Source: Fimbriimonas ginsengisoli Gsoil 348 (GTDB lineage: Bacteria > Armatimonadota > Fimbriimonadia > Fimbriimonadales > Fimbriimonadaceae). Taken from it: a stretch of 64,000 bases of DNA. The notes below the pieces were generated by a model. The model was not told the origin of the DNA and searched no databases. It saw only the letters and a program-made list of their open reading frames with translations. The stretch spans positions 1,798,001 to 1,862,000 of the forward strand of contig NZ_CP007139.1 in the NCBI RefSeq assembly GCF_000724625.1, written 5' to 3'. Both the position numbers and the translations under genes were made by a program. This document shows positions 16,606-25,149 of the stretch, in pieces. Every line of letters begins with the position of its first letter. Position 1 is the first letter of the stretch.

Positions 16606-17389
16606 GGGGTTGAGACCTTTCTCGGATCGTGATCCTGGAAATGTGGTGGTCGGACTCTTTCCTCAGCACCACGTCCGCGTACTCCTGGGTCGGCGCTATA
16701 TTTTCCCGAAGATTGACGAGGTTCACCTCCCGCCAGACGCCGCGGGCGCGGTCGAGGAATTCGTCGGTCGCCATCTGGCGGAACTGCCAGTAAAACGAAT
16801 CCGGCTCCGCCCGCTCGCGTAAACCGAGGAGACGCGCCAAGAACCACTGCTCGACCACCTCTTCGTCCGCATCCAAGTAGATCGCCAAGTCGATCGACGC
16901 CGGATCGTAGAAGGCGGCGACCCCTTCGAAGATCACCATGCCCGGATTCTCCAAACTCCGCCCGCCCCCTTCCACAACGTCGTAGGTTTCGTGGGAGTAA
17001 ACGGGCGCGTTGGCAGCTTTACCGGCCCGCAGATCGGCGAGAAACCGGTGCATCTTCGCCCGGTCGTAGCTCCGAGGGAACCCCTTCAGGTGCATGATCC
17101 CCTGCGCTTCCAGCACCCGAGTGGGATAGAGAAACCCATCCGTCGAGACGATCTCGACCGGGCCTATCGCCTCTGAAATCAGTTGCTGCATCACCCGGCA
17201 GAAAGTCGTCTTGCCGACCGCCACACTCCCAGTGACGCCGATCACGAACGGACGCCGCTCCTCGATTATCCGCAGCAGCGGAAGGAAAACCTCCACCACC
17301 TCCTCCCGAGGCGCCAGCTCTACTTCCCCTCCTAACGCCGAAGAGTGCGATGCCAGCGCCGCCCATTCCGCGCGAGAGTACGTGACCAC
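16601..17389 (-). CDS. coaA: type I pantothenate kinase (CoaA-like)
   Basis: A 262-residue P-loop kinase. The N-terminal YSRAEWAALA matches the CoaA start. The Walker A motif is GVTGSVAVGKTT (about residues 51-62), followed by STDGFLYP, LKGFPRSYD and APVYSHETYDVV, all typical of type I pantothenate kinase rather than uridine kinase. It phosphorylates pantothenate, the first step of CoA synthesis. It is shorter than E. coli CoaA (316), mostly at the C-terminus. Start at GTG 17389; the APC permease gene diverges 38 bases away. Confidence 0.78.
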   Translation of the reverse strand: MVTYSRAEWAALASHSSALGGEVELAPREEVVEVFLPLLRIIEERRPFVIGVTGSVAVGKTTFCRVMQQLISEAIGPVEIVSTDGFLYPTRVLEAQGIMHLKGFPRSYDRAKMHRFLADLRAGKAANAPVYSHETYDVVEGGGRSLENPGMVIFEGVAAFYDPASIDLAIYLDADEEVVEQWFLARLLGLRERAEPDSFYWQFRQMATDEFLDRARGVWREVNLVNLRENIAPTQEYADVVLRKESDHHISRITIRERSQPL

Positions 17390-17427
17390 GAAGACCTAGC
17401 CTACCGCTCCCGTTCACAATTGGCGAC

Positions 17428-18774
17428 GTGAAGCAAGGCCTTCGGTTCTGGCCCCTGGTGGCGGCAATCTACTTCTGCGTCTGCGGGGGACCGTACGGGC
17501 TGGAAGAGGTCGTCAAGAGCGGCCCCGGAATGGCGATCTTCCTCATCCTCCTCATGCCCCTGGTGTGGGCGATTCCCGCCGCCTTGATGACCGCCGAGTT
17601 GACCAGCGCGATCCCGGCCGAGGGTGGTTACTACGTCTGGGTCCGGCGGGCGATGGGGCCGTTCTGGGGCTTCCTTTGCGGATGGTGGACCTGGGTTTAC
17701 ACCTGGGTAGACGTAGCGATCTATCCGGTGATGTTCGCCACCTACGTCCAAACTTTGCTCCGCCTCTTTGGCTACGGAGCCGCTTTCGACGACCGCCCAT
17801 GGCTCCGCTGGGGCGTCGGAATGGCAATCATCGTTCCGCTCACCTGGCTTAACATCCGGGGCGTAAAGGTGGTCGGCAAGACGGCGGTCGGATTCTTCGC
17901 GCTGCTGCTGATTCCATTCGTCATCCTCGTCGCGCTCGGCCTTCCCGCCTTCCTGTCCCATCCCGAAACCGCCATTACTCCGCGGTACGTGGGCAAGTCC
18001 GCCTACGAGGCGTTCACCGCCGGACTGTTCCTCGTGATGTGGAACTACTTGGGATGGGATTCCATGTCGACCATCGCGGGCGAAGTGGAAGATCCGAAAA
18101 AGGCGTTCCCGCGAGCGCTCGCTCTCGGCGTTCCTTTGGTGACGCTGACCTACCTCATCCCGGTCCTCGTCGGCCTCGCCTTCCTCCGCGATCCGGCCGC
18201 ATGGACGGAGGGCGCCTGGACGGAGGTGGCCCGGCGAATCGGCGGATCTCCGCTTGCCATCGCAGTGGCGTTCGGAGGCATTATCTCGGCCGCCGGCCTG
18301 TTCTCGTCGACCTTGCTCGCCGGGTCTCGGGTCCCGTTCGTCATCGCCGAAGACAACGTTCTGCCTCGCGCGCTGACTCGAGTTCACTCCCGCTACGGCA
18401 CCCCCTGGGTAGCCATCCTGGTTAGCGCCGTTTTCTATTCCGTCTTCAGCTTCGGCAAGCTCTCCGATCTGGCCGAAGTCGACGTAGTCATCTACTCCGC
18501 CGGGCTGTTTCTAGAAACGATCGCGCTCCTCGTGTTGCGGTACCGGGAGCCCGAGCTTCCGCGGCCGTACCGAATCCCCGGCGGTTGGCCCGGCGTCATC
18601 GTCCTCGCCTTGGCGCCCAAGGTGATCCTCGTCGCGGCGATCGTCGCCCAGGTTCAAGGGGAGGATGGAAGAAAAACCCTCCTTGTAACCGCCGTCGCCC
18701 TCCTAAGCGGCCCCGTCGTGTGGTACTCGCGGAAACTCACTCATATGAAAATTGCCCGAGCGTCCGAGCCATAG
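17428..18774 (+). CDS. APC-family amino acid permease
   Basis: A 448-residue integral membrane protein with about 12 transmembrane helices, of the amino acid-polyamine-organocation superfamily. GPYGLEEVVKSGPGMAIF corresponds to the helix-1 substrate loop, and AGEVEDPKKAFPRAL is the conserved loop after helix 6. It starts at GTG 17428. The last eight codons form the left arm of a terminator hairpin, so the C-terminal MKIARASEP may be a by-product of that structure. The substrate is unknown. Confidence 0.88.
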   Translation: MKQGLRFWPLVAAIYFCVCGGPYGLEEVVKSGPGMAIFLILLMPLVWAIPAALMTAELTSAIPAEGGYYVWVRRAMGPFWGFLCGWWTWVYTWVDVAIYPVMFATYVQTLLRLFGYGAAFDDRPWLRWGVGMAIIVPLTWLNIRGVKVVGKTAVGFFALLLIPFVILVALGLPAFLSHPETAITPRYVGKSAYEAFTAGLFLVMWNYLGWDSMSTIAGEVEDPKKAFPRALALGVPLVTLTYLIPVLVGLAFLRDPAAWTEGAWTEVARRIGGSPLAIAVAFGGIISAAGLFSSTLLAGSRVPFVIAEDNVLPRALTRVHSRYGTPWVAILVSAVFYSVFSFGKLSDLAEVDVVIYSAGLFLETIALLVLRYREPELPRPYRIPGGWPGVIVLALAPKVILVAAIVAQVQGEDGRKTLLVTAVALLSGPVVWYSRKLTHMKIARASEP

Positions 18775-18799
18775 GCTCGGACGCTCGGGCAATTTTCAT
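18745..18799. terminator. bidirectional intrinsic terminator, perfect 26-bp stem
   Basis: Arms 18745-18770 and 18774-18799 are a perfect inverted repeat with a 3-base loop. The GC-rich stem is flanked by AAAATT and AATTTT, so both transcripts end in a U-run. The APC permease stop TAG lies at the tip, and the S41 peptidase stop on the other strand is 4 bases beyond the right arm. Confidence 0.9.
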
Positions 18800-18803
18800 C
18801 AAC

Positions 18804-21800
18804 TCACTTTCCGTTGACGCGGCCTTCTTTGCCGACCACCGGGATGGTGGCTCGCTTCTTCTTCGGAGGCATCTTCTTCAGCTCCTCCTGCAGGTACTTG
18901 ATCGCCGCGTCGAGCTGAGGATCCTCGCCCTTGGCGACTAGATCCGGCCGGGCGTCGACCTCGATGTCCGGCGAGATGCCGGTGTTCTCGGCGATGATCT
19001 CCCCCGTCGTCCGATCGTAGATCGCGAACTCCGGAGCGGTGATACTGCCGCCGTCCACCAGCGGTGCGCCGCCGGAGATTCCGATGAGGCCGCCCCAAGT
19101 GCGGGTGCCGATCAGCGGACCGAGCTTCGACTGGCGGAACATCCACGGGAAGAAGTCGCCGCCCGAGCCGGCGTAGCCGTTGATCAGCAACGCCTTCGGC
19201 CCTTCGATCGCTACCGCGTCGCCGGTGTCGCTCGCATTGCGGTTCTGAATCCCCGCCCGCATCTTGCGGCCGAGCGTGTCCACGAACCACGGCTGGATAA
19301 ATCCGCCGCCGTTCCATCGCTCATCCACCACCACCGCATCCTTGTCGGTCTGCGAATAGTAGCCGCGAATCAGCTCGACGGCGCCTTCGGTGGCAGTGTT
19401 CGGGATGTGCATGTAACCGATACGTCCGCCGGACATCTTGTCGACGTACCGGCGATTCTCCTCCGCCCACGAGATGTAGCGGAGGTTCGCCTCGCTCGCG
19501 ATCGGCCGGACCCGAATCTTGCGAGCTCCTTCCACGTTCGGGGTGGAGTTAACCGTCAGCGTGACGTACTTCCCGATCTTGTCGAGCAGGAGCGAATCCG
19601 GGTGGATCGTCGCATCGAGCGGCTTACCGTCGATCGCGAGAAGGTAGTCACCCTCGTTGACATTCACGCCCGGCTCACCGAGCGGACCACGGCGCGACTC
19701 TTCGAAGTTCTCGCCCCGGTAGATCTTCTTGAACCGAACCTTGCCGTTGAAGGTTTCGTAGTCGACTCCGAGATTGCCAACCGGAATTGGCGTGGGACCC
19801 GGGCCCATGTCGCCGCCCTGCACGTATGAGTGGCCCGTTCCGAGCTCGCCGATCATCAGCCCCAGCACGTAGCTGAGATCGCTGCGGTGATTGACGAACG
19901 GGAGGTACTGAGCGTAGTGCTCACCCACCGACCGCCAGTTCAAGCCCCGGTAGTTCGGATCGTAGTAGTTGTCGCGAGTGAAGCGCCAAGCCTCCCAGAA
20001 GATCTGCTTCCACTCGTCGCGCGGATTGATAACCGCTTGAATCCCGCTCGTATCCACTCGACCCGCGCCCGGAGTCAGACCCGGTCGAACGTCGACGATG
20101 CCCAGAACGCCGCCGAGACCGGCGTAGGCCATCTTCGTGCGCGTTGGATTCATGTCGAATGCGCCGAGGAAGCCCGCCATGATCGGGGTGCTGTCGCGCG
20201 ATTGAAGGTCGAACCGGAAGAGGGTCCCGCCGGTGGCGTAGAAAACGCCGTTGCCGGCACCGATCATCGCGCCGTAGTTGCCGGGGCCCATCGGCAGCGG
20301 CAGCGCCCGGTCGGAGATCCCGTCCCAGTCGATTCGGACGCCCGGGGCGCTGGGCGCCGTCGCCGATGGCGGCGCCGGGCGGGTGGCCGCCGGCGCGATC
20401 TGCTCCGGTTCTTCCTCGTTAGGCACCGTCAGCGGATTGCCGAGGTCCTTGGTGAGGGGAAGCACGTAAACCCGCTCCGCGTCCTGAACCTTGAGACTGA
20501 ATTCGTACTGCCCGTAGGTGGGGTTAAAGCTTCGAGCCGAAGTGAAGTAGAGATACTTGCCGCTCAGGTCCCACGTAACGCCCGTGTCGGAGTAGTGCCC
20601 CTCGTTCACCTTGTGCACAGAGCCGTCGGTCGTGTCGATGATCGTCACCACGCCCATCAGGTTGGGACCGGAATTGATCAACGCGACGTACCGGCTGTCG
20701 GGCGAGAACTCCGCCCCGCCAAAGCCATACTCCGCCTTCAACAGCTTCGTCAGCTTCTTGGTGGCAATATCCACCATCCAAAGCTCGTTCGCTTCCGTCG
20801 TGATCAGCAGCTTCTTGCTGTCCGGCGAGTAGGTCAAGCCGTTCATCGACAGCCCGCTGTTGGTCGTAAGCTGCGTTGCCGTTCCACCAAGCTGAGGCTG
20901 GGTGTACACCTCGTAGTTGCCGGTAGCGTCGCTGATGTAGGCGATAGTGTGTCCATCCGGCGACCAGTTCGGATGTCGCTCGCGCGCTCCGGACGTATTG
21001 GTGATGTTCCGGGTGTCCCCCTGTTTGGGAACCGAGAAAAGCTCGCCCCTCGCTTCCACCGCCACGCGAGTACCGGTAGGCGAGATCGAGAAGGAACTTA
21101 TCTGGTTCCCAAGCGAACGCAGATACGGGCGAGCGGACAGATTCTCGCTCGCGATCTTCGGCGTCAGCTTTTTGATAGCGCCGTTGTCCAAGTCGTAGGT
21201 GAAAAGGTAGCCATCCCGCTCGAATACGATCGACTGACCGTCGGTGCTCGGAAACTTGATATCCTCGTCGGTGTAGTTCGTAAGCTGAGTGGTCTTTTTG
21301 CTTCCCAGCTCGTACTTGTACAGGTTTAGAGTCCCCTGGTTCCGGTCGCTGATGAAGTAGACCGCGTTCTTCGCCACCATCGGGAAGTAGCTCTGCTCCC
21401 GGCCCTGCGCCAGTTCGGAGTAGAGATTGGTCCTGAAGTTGTAAATTGAAATCCGGCCCTGAGTGCCGCCCCGATACCGGCGCCAGTTGAAGTTGTAACT
21501 GTTCGTCCGGTTGTAGGCGATCTGGTCGCCGCCAGGGAAGAACGAGGCTTCGGCCGCTTCGATGATCGGCGTGCGGATCGGAAGCCCTCCGCGCGGATCG
21601 ACGTACCACAGCCGCTGCTGGCGATTCGTGAAGCTGCCTGCGGCAGAGACATAGGCGATCTTGCCGTCAGGCGTCCAGCCGACGACGTTGTCCGTCTCCG
21701 GCTCGTAAGTGAGCCGTTTGGGCTCGCCACCTTCGATCGGAATCGCGAAGACGTCGGAGTTCCCCTCGTACTGGCCGGTGAACGCGACCCACTGTCCGTC

Positions 21801-22013
21801 CGGAGAGATCCGGGCCCGGGTCTCCAACCCTGGGCTACTGGTAAGGCGGCGGGCAAGCCCGCCTTCGGTCTTGGCGACCCAGAGATCGCCCGCATAAGTA
21901 AAGACGACGGTATCGCCGTGAATCGATGGAAAACGCATTAGCCGCGGGTCGACGGTGGCCTGCTGCTGGCCCGTAATCGTCAGCATCGCCGCTGAAAGAA
22001 GAATAAGACTCAA
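18804..22013 (-). CDS. tricorn-like S41 peptidase (PD40 propeller + PDZ + protease core)
   Basis: A 1069-residue exported protein built like tricorn protease: N-terminal PD40 beta-propeller repeats over about the first 500 residues (ISPDGQWVAFTG, WSPDGHTIAYIS and others), a helical/PDZ-type core (VNEGDYLLAIDGKPLD) and a C-terminal S41 domain. Catalytic residues can be matched: His728 in GTGHSYV, Ser950 in NGYAGSGGDFFPW and Glu1009 in ENTGISPDIEVD. It probably degrades peptides in the periplasm. The TTG start at 22013 is supported by AGGAGGG 7 bases upstream. Confidence 0.9.
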   Translation of the reverse strand: MSLILLSAAMLTITGQQQATVDPRLMRFPSIHGDTVVFTYAGDLWVAKTEGGLARRLTSSPGLETRARISPDGQWVAFTGQYEGNSDVFAIPIEGGEPKRLTYEPETDNVVGWTPDGKIAYVSAAGSFTNRQQRLWYVDPRGGLPIRTPIIEAAEASFFPGGDQIAYNRTNSYNFNWRRYRGGTQGRISIYNFRTNLYSELAQGREQSYFPMVAKNAVYFISDRNQGTLNLYKYELGSKKTTQLTNYTDEDIKFPSTDGQSIVFERDGYLFTYDLDNGAIKKLTPKIASENLSARPYLRSLGNQISSFSISPTGTRVAVEARGELFSVPKQGDTRNITNTSGARERHPNWSPDGHTIAYISDATGNYEVYTQPQLGGTATQLTTNSGLSMNGLTYSPDSKKLLITTEANELWMVDIATKKLTKLLKAEYGFGGAEFSPDSRYVALINSGPNLMGVVTIIDTTDGSVHKVNEGHYSDTGVTWDLSGKYLYFTSARSFNPTYGQYEFSLKVQDAERVYVLPLTKDLGNPLTVPNEEEPEQIAPAATRPAPPSATAPSAPGVRIDWDGISDRALPLPMGPGNYGAMIGAGNGVFYATGGTLFRFDLQSRDSTPIMAGFLGAFDMNPTRTKMAYAGLGGVLGIVDVRPGLTPGAGRVDTSGIQAVINPRDEWKQIFWEAWRFTRDNYYDPNYRGLNWRSVGEHYAQYLPFVNHRSDLSYVLGLMIGELGTGHSYVQGGDMGPGPTPIPVGNLGVDYETFNGKVRFKKIYRGENFEESRRGPLGEPGVNVNEGDYLLAIDGKPLDATIHPDSLLLDKIGKYVTLTVNSTPNVEGARKIRVRPIASEANLRYISWAEENRRYVDKMSGGRIGYMHIPNTATEGAVELIRGYYSQTDKDAVVVDERWNGGGFIQPWFVDTLGRKMRAGIQNRNASDTGDAVAIEGPKALLINGYAGSGGDFFPWMFRQSKLGPLIGTRTWGGLIGISGGAPLVDGGSITAPEFAIYDRTTGEIIAENTGISPDIEVDARPDLVAKGEDPQLDAAIKYLQEELKKMPPKKKRATIPVVGKEGRVNGK

Positions 22014-22076
22014 GCGTGATCCCTCCTAGGAGTGCTTAACACTAAGTATGCCGCTTCTCACCCCAGAAGTTAACTG

Positions 22077-22104
22077 GTAGCGTCGGCTCCCAACCGATGA
22101 ACGG
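22077..22104. repeat. copy of the ATCGGCTCCCAGCCGAT palindrome
   Basis: GTAGCGTCGGCTCCCAACCG followed by ATGAACGG matches the element seen at 16512 (opposite strand) and 38045. The 129-base gap between the tricorn-like gene and the next minus-strand gene holds nothing else I recognise. Confidence 0.65.
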
Positions 22105-22142
22105 AACCCCTAAAGGCTAGAAGACGTGACGGCACAATCCGA

Positions 22143-22703
22143 TCATTTTCTAACCGAAAGCACCGCCGCCTCCATAATCCGGAAATTCGCCAAGGTCGAT
22201 CGATCGACCGTACGTGTGAGGAAGAAATAGAGCGCGTTGTTTCCGTCGACGGCCACGTATTGATACCCCTCGGAAGGCTTTGCGGAGCGATCTTTACCTT
22301 TGAAGTAAGTCCGAAGGAATTCCAAGCCACCTACATCGCGGACTTCCGTCTGGCCCATGTGACCGTTTCGCAGGTGCCGCAAGAGACCTTGTAGGGTCTC
22401 TTGGGAGATTTCCTCCCGCGACTCGTGTGGAACTCCCGCCGGCATCTTTAGGACCATTAACATGAGCGCTGGGCTGCCCAAACCTCGGTGGTGCGGCTCC
22501 ATCCAAGAATATGTGGTCGATCCATCCGAACCGATTTCCTTGCTGAGTAGATAACCTTTCGGTGGCCGAATCTTATACTCATCCAGCAACACTGGCGGTC
22601 CCAACTTCGCCATTGCCGCCTTTTCGACCTTCCATGTAAGGGGACCGTTTTGGGAGAGTATCAGCGCCGATATTGCAGTGGTAACGATCGCAAGCACGAC
22701 CAC
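22143..22703 (-). CDS. small exported protein, paralog A of a tandem pair
   Basis: A 186-residue protein with an N-terminal signal sequence (VVLAIVTTAISALILSQ). It shares the spaced motifs KIRPPKGY, GGLEFLR, YQYVAVDG and AAVLSVRK with the next gene upstream (22755-23312), so the two arose by duplication. I do not recognise the family. GTG start at 22703; no strong ribosome site. A periplasmic or lipoprotein-like role is the most that can be said. Confidence 0.7.
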   Translation of the reverse strand: MVVLAIVTTAISALILSQNGPLTWKVEKAAMAKLGPPVLLDEYKIRPPKGYLLSKEIGSDGSTTYSWMEPHHRGLGSPALMLMVLKMPAGVPHESREEISQETLQGLLRHLRNGHMGQTEVRDVGGLEFLRTYFKGKDRSAKPSEGYQYVAVDGNNALYFFLTRTVDRSTLANFRIMEAAVLSVRK

Positions 22704-22754
22704 AAGTGTAGTGGATCGGGCTTCTCCGGCCGGCTCTTCTTTGCGAGTAAGCCC

Positions 22755-23312
22755 CTATTTCCGAAACGACAAAATCGCCGCTTCCGACAACTTAAGCGCC
22801 TGGCGCGATTCGGGTACGACGTCTTGGCTCCAGATCTCCACCACGTGGCCGTTATCGATCGCCACGTATTGAATCCCCTCCATCTTTCGGGAAACCTCCG
22901 AGGCGGTGCCGGTCCAGGCGATCCGGACGAACTTCAGACCCCCGATCGTCCCCGTTTGGGGGCGACTCTGGTGAAAATTGGTTCTGCGGCGTTGAACTCC
23001 ACCGATGAACTGTTCCGCGATTTGCAGTACCGTAGACGTAGTGCCGCTCGGAATCGGAGCGATGGCAAGCATGAGCATCGGGCTCGTTCCGTCCGGCCGG
23101 GGCGCTCCGGTCCATGCGTAAGCCATCGAGCCCCCCGGGCCAGCTTGAGAACGAGTCTGGTACCCCTTGGGGGGTCGGATCCGGTAACCGCCCACCTTCA
23201 CCTCCGAAGCCAGGCGCTTCACCATGGCCGGGTCCGGTTTCCAAATCGCGGCCTGACCGGGAGCCAGGGCAACCAAAGATCCCACAAAGAAAAGGGCGCT
23301 AAAGCGATTCAC
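22755..23312 (-). CDS. small exported protein, paralog B of a tandem pair
   Basis: A 185-residue protein with a signal peptide (RFSALFFVGSLVALAPGQA). Motifs GYRIRPPKGYQ, GGLKFVRI, GIQYVAIDNG and AAILSFRK match the neighbouring paralog. The fold appears to be one alpha/beta domain of about 150 residues. Unknown function; 51 bases separate the two genes and they share direction. Confidence 0.72.
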   Translation of the reverse strand: MNRFSALFFVGSLVALAPGQAAIWKPDPAMVKRLASEVKVGGYRIRPPKGYQTRSQAGPGGSMAYAWTGAPRPDGTSPMLMLAIAPIPSGTTSTVLQIAEQFIGGVQRRRTNFHQSRPQTGTIGGLKFVRIAWTGTASEVSRKMEGIQYVAIDNGHVVEIWSQDVVPESRQALKLSEAAILSFRK

Positions 23313-23336
23313 GGTTCTAGTTTAACTTGCCTCGCG

Positions 23337-23840
23337 TTAACGTCCAAACACCGCGATCGTTCCGAAGATGAGGGCGATTGCCGCAAGGACGATCCACATG
23401 ATCGTCCACGACCGAGGGTTCTCCCCGACCACGGCTCCAAAATCCTCAATCGGCGTTCGCGGGACGTTGGCGTAGTGACCCATGCCGCGCGCAAAAGCGA
23501 GGCGTTCCCGCGCAAGCGGGAGCAAGGCCTGCAGTTCCTCAATCGGAGCTCCGGAAAGGCGCGCAGCCTCCTGCAAAGCAATCGGCGCCTCGTCGCGGTG
23601 GCCGAGAGTCGCGTGGAGGGCGATCGCCACCTCCGCTTCCCGCAAGCTCGCCCGTTTCAAGCTCGTCGTAAGCGCCGCCGGGAGGACGGTTCGTACCTCT
23701 TTTAACAGAATCGCCGCCTCCATCTGGTCGACGTCCATGATCTCCGCCATCGCGGCGAGCGGGACGGAGTCGGCGAGCTCCCGCCGTCTGAGACGCCAAA
23801 GCATCTCCGCCACCCGCACATCCTCCACCAGGACTTTCAT
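23337..23840 (-). CDS. hypothetical protein with C-terminal membrane anchor
   Basis: About 167 residues from ATG 23840 (MKVLVEDVRVAEMLWRLRRR). The body is helical and charged; a single hydrophobic helix (WTIMWIVLAAIALIFGTIAV) near the end would anchor it as a tail-anchored protein. The open frame continues up to an ATG at 23939, but that start lies inside a large hairpin, so the internal ATG is preferred. No family recognised. Confidence 0.65.
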   Translation of the reverse strand: MKVLVEDVRVAEMLWRLRRRELADSVPLAAMAEIMDVDQMEAAILLKEVRTVLPAALTTSLKRASLREAEVAIALHATLGHRDEAPIALQEAARLSGAPIEELQALLPLARERLAFARGMGHYANVPRTPIEDFGAVVGENPRSWTIMWIVLAAIALIFGTIAVFGR

Positions 23841-23925
23841 GAAGCGATCAGCACCGATAACAGGGTGGAGGGAGCCGTAAGCACCACCCAAGTCTAATAG
23901 AATCCGGCCCTGACGGTCTATGCCT

Positions 23926-23966
23926 GCATCAAGGCGCATCGGCCGGGAGCCGATGCGCCTTGATGC
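23926..23966. terminator. perfect 18-bp hairpin
   Basis: Stem 23926-23943 / 23949-23966 with loop CGGGA; the core is the ATCGGC..GCCGAT palindrome. It lies downstream of the alpha/beta hydrolase gene (minus strand) and before the tail-anchored protein, so it probably terminates the former. Confidence 0.65.
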
Positions 23967-23988
23967 CGGTCTGGGGACGGGCGGTCCG
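23967..23988. repeat. copy of the CCGGTCTGGAGACCGGCGGTCC repeat
   Basis: CCGGTCTGGGGACGGGCGGT followed by CC. It matches copies at 47907, 55851 and 57418 with a few changes. It directly follows the 18-bp hairpin. Confidence 0.6.
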
Positions 23989-23992
23989 TGCG

Positions 23993-24907
23993 TTAGGACA
24001 GATAACCGGTGCTAGCGCTGGCAGTCATTTTCAGGAAGTCGCGCATGAAATTCAGCACTTGGCGCGGATTCTCCTCGAGGGCGAAGTGCCCGGCGTCTTT
24101 GAGGGTGTGAACCTCCGCGAGGGGGAACTCGTGCCAGATCCTGTTGAGCGTCTTTTCCCCAAACGTCGGGTCCTTCATTCCCCAGAGGAGCATCATCTGC
24201 TTCCCGAGCAACACCTCGCGGCAACTCCAGATCTCGTTGAACCAGGCGCTCGATTCGATCAGGTGCTTGGCCAAGGCAAAGGTGCCGTGGCGGTCCTCTT
24301 TTCGGAGGAACGGGCCGAAGTAGGCGTTCTGGATCTCCTCGGTGTACTTGTCCCGGTCTACGAAAAGCGGCTTGATCATCTTCGGCCCCGACAAGGAGCT
24401 CAAGTAGAGGAACTTGCCGAGCGGCCCCACCGCCATCTTTCCGATCTTCTCGGCCGCCGGTTCCTTGGAGACATCTCCCACCCAGGTGTTCAGCAACACG
24501 ATTCGCTTGATTCGCTCCGGGTGGTCGACGGCGTATCCCATGCCGATCGGACCGCCGAAGTCGTGAATCACCAGGGTGATGTCGTGAAGGTCCAATTCGT
24601 CGATGAGCTTGCCGAGGTTTCGGGTAAGCGCCCCCGGCGAGTAAGAGAAGTCGGCCGGTTTTTCCGACAAGCCGAACCCGATGTGGTCCGGCGCGACGCA
24701 CCGGTACCCGTCCGCCGAAAGGTCGCGAATGAGATGGCGGAACAGATACGACCATGTCGGAGTGCCGTGGACGAACACGATAGGCTCTCCCTGCCCCTGG
24801 TCCACATAGTGCATTCGGCCGCCCTCGACCTGAAGATAATTCGGGGTGAACGGGTAGGAGTGGCGGTTAAGCCACTGAGCGTCCTGGCGGTCGGCGGTAG
24901 CAATCAT
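23993..24907 (-). CDS. alpha/beta hydrolase, haloalkane dehalogenase-like
   Basis: A 304-residue alpha/beta hydrolase. [16 protein letters not shown] carries the oxyanion His-Gly, and [13 protein letters not shown] has an Asp nucleophile (Asp116) where lipases have Ser, as in haloalkane dehalogenases and epoxide hydrolases. [11 protein letters not shown] and [11 protein letters not shown] supply the acid and His. Dehalogenases have Trp next to the nucleophile (HDWG) to hold the halide; here it is Phe117, so activity on haloalkanes is uncertain. ATG 24907. It stands alone, facing away from pyrG. Confidence 0.82.
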   Translation of the reverse strand: MIATADRQDAQWLNRHSYPFTPNYLQVEGGRMHYVDQGQGEPIVFVHGTPTWSYLFRHLIRDLSADGYRCVAPDHIGFGLSEKPADFSYSPGALTRNLGKLIDELDLHDITLVIHDFGGPIGMGYAVDHPERIKRIVLLNTWVGDVSKEPAAEKIGKMAVGPLGKFLYLSSLSGPKMIKPLFVDRDKYTEEIQNAYFGPFLRKEDRHGTFALAKHLIESSAWFNEIWSCREVLLGKQMMLLWGMKDPTFGEKTLNRIWHEFPLAEVHTLKDAGHFALEENPRQVLNFMRDFLKMTASASTGYLS

Positions 24908-25149
24908 GGCGTGAATCCTCTAAGAAGTTAGAGGCCCCTCTAACCCGGATTGTTTTCGACGATGGGCCAAAGGTCTCGGCTCGCTTTTTAACATTCGACC
25001 TTCGCATGCGAGCGGTTCATGAATGCATTTCCATCGGTCCATTGCCGGCGCGGCGTGTATACTTCTCCAAACCCCCTGCACTTTATGTCCGGAAAGGTTT
25101 TTGCCTGACCGGACCTAGTCGTTTGTGGGTGACAGGAGTGAGTGAGACC

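Noticed and set aside
17401-18387. 328-codon minus-strand frame
   Set aside because: Antisense to the APC permease; composition is charged and repetitive, as in shadow frames.
19830-21329. 499-codon plus-strand frame
   Set aside because: Antisense to the tricorn-like protease propeller region.
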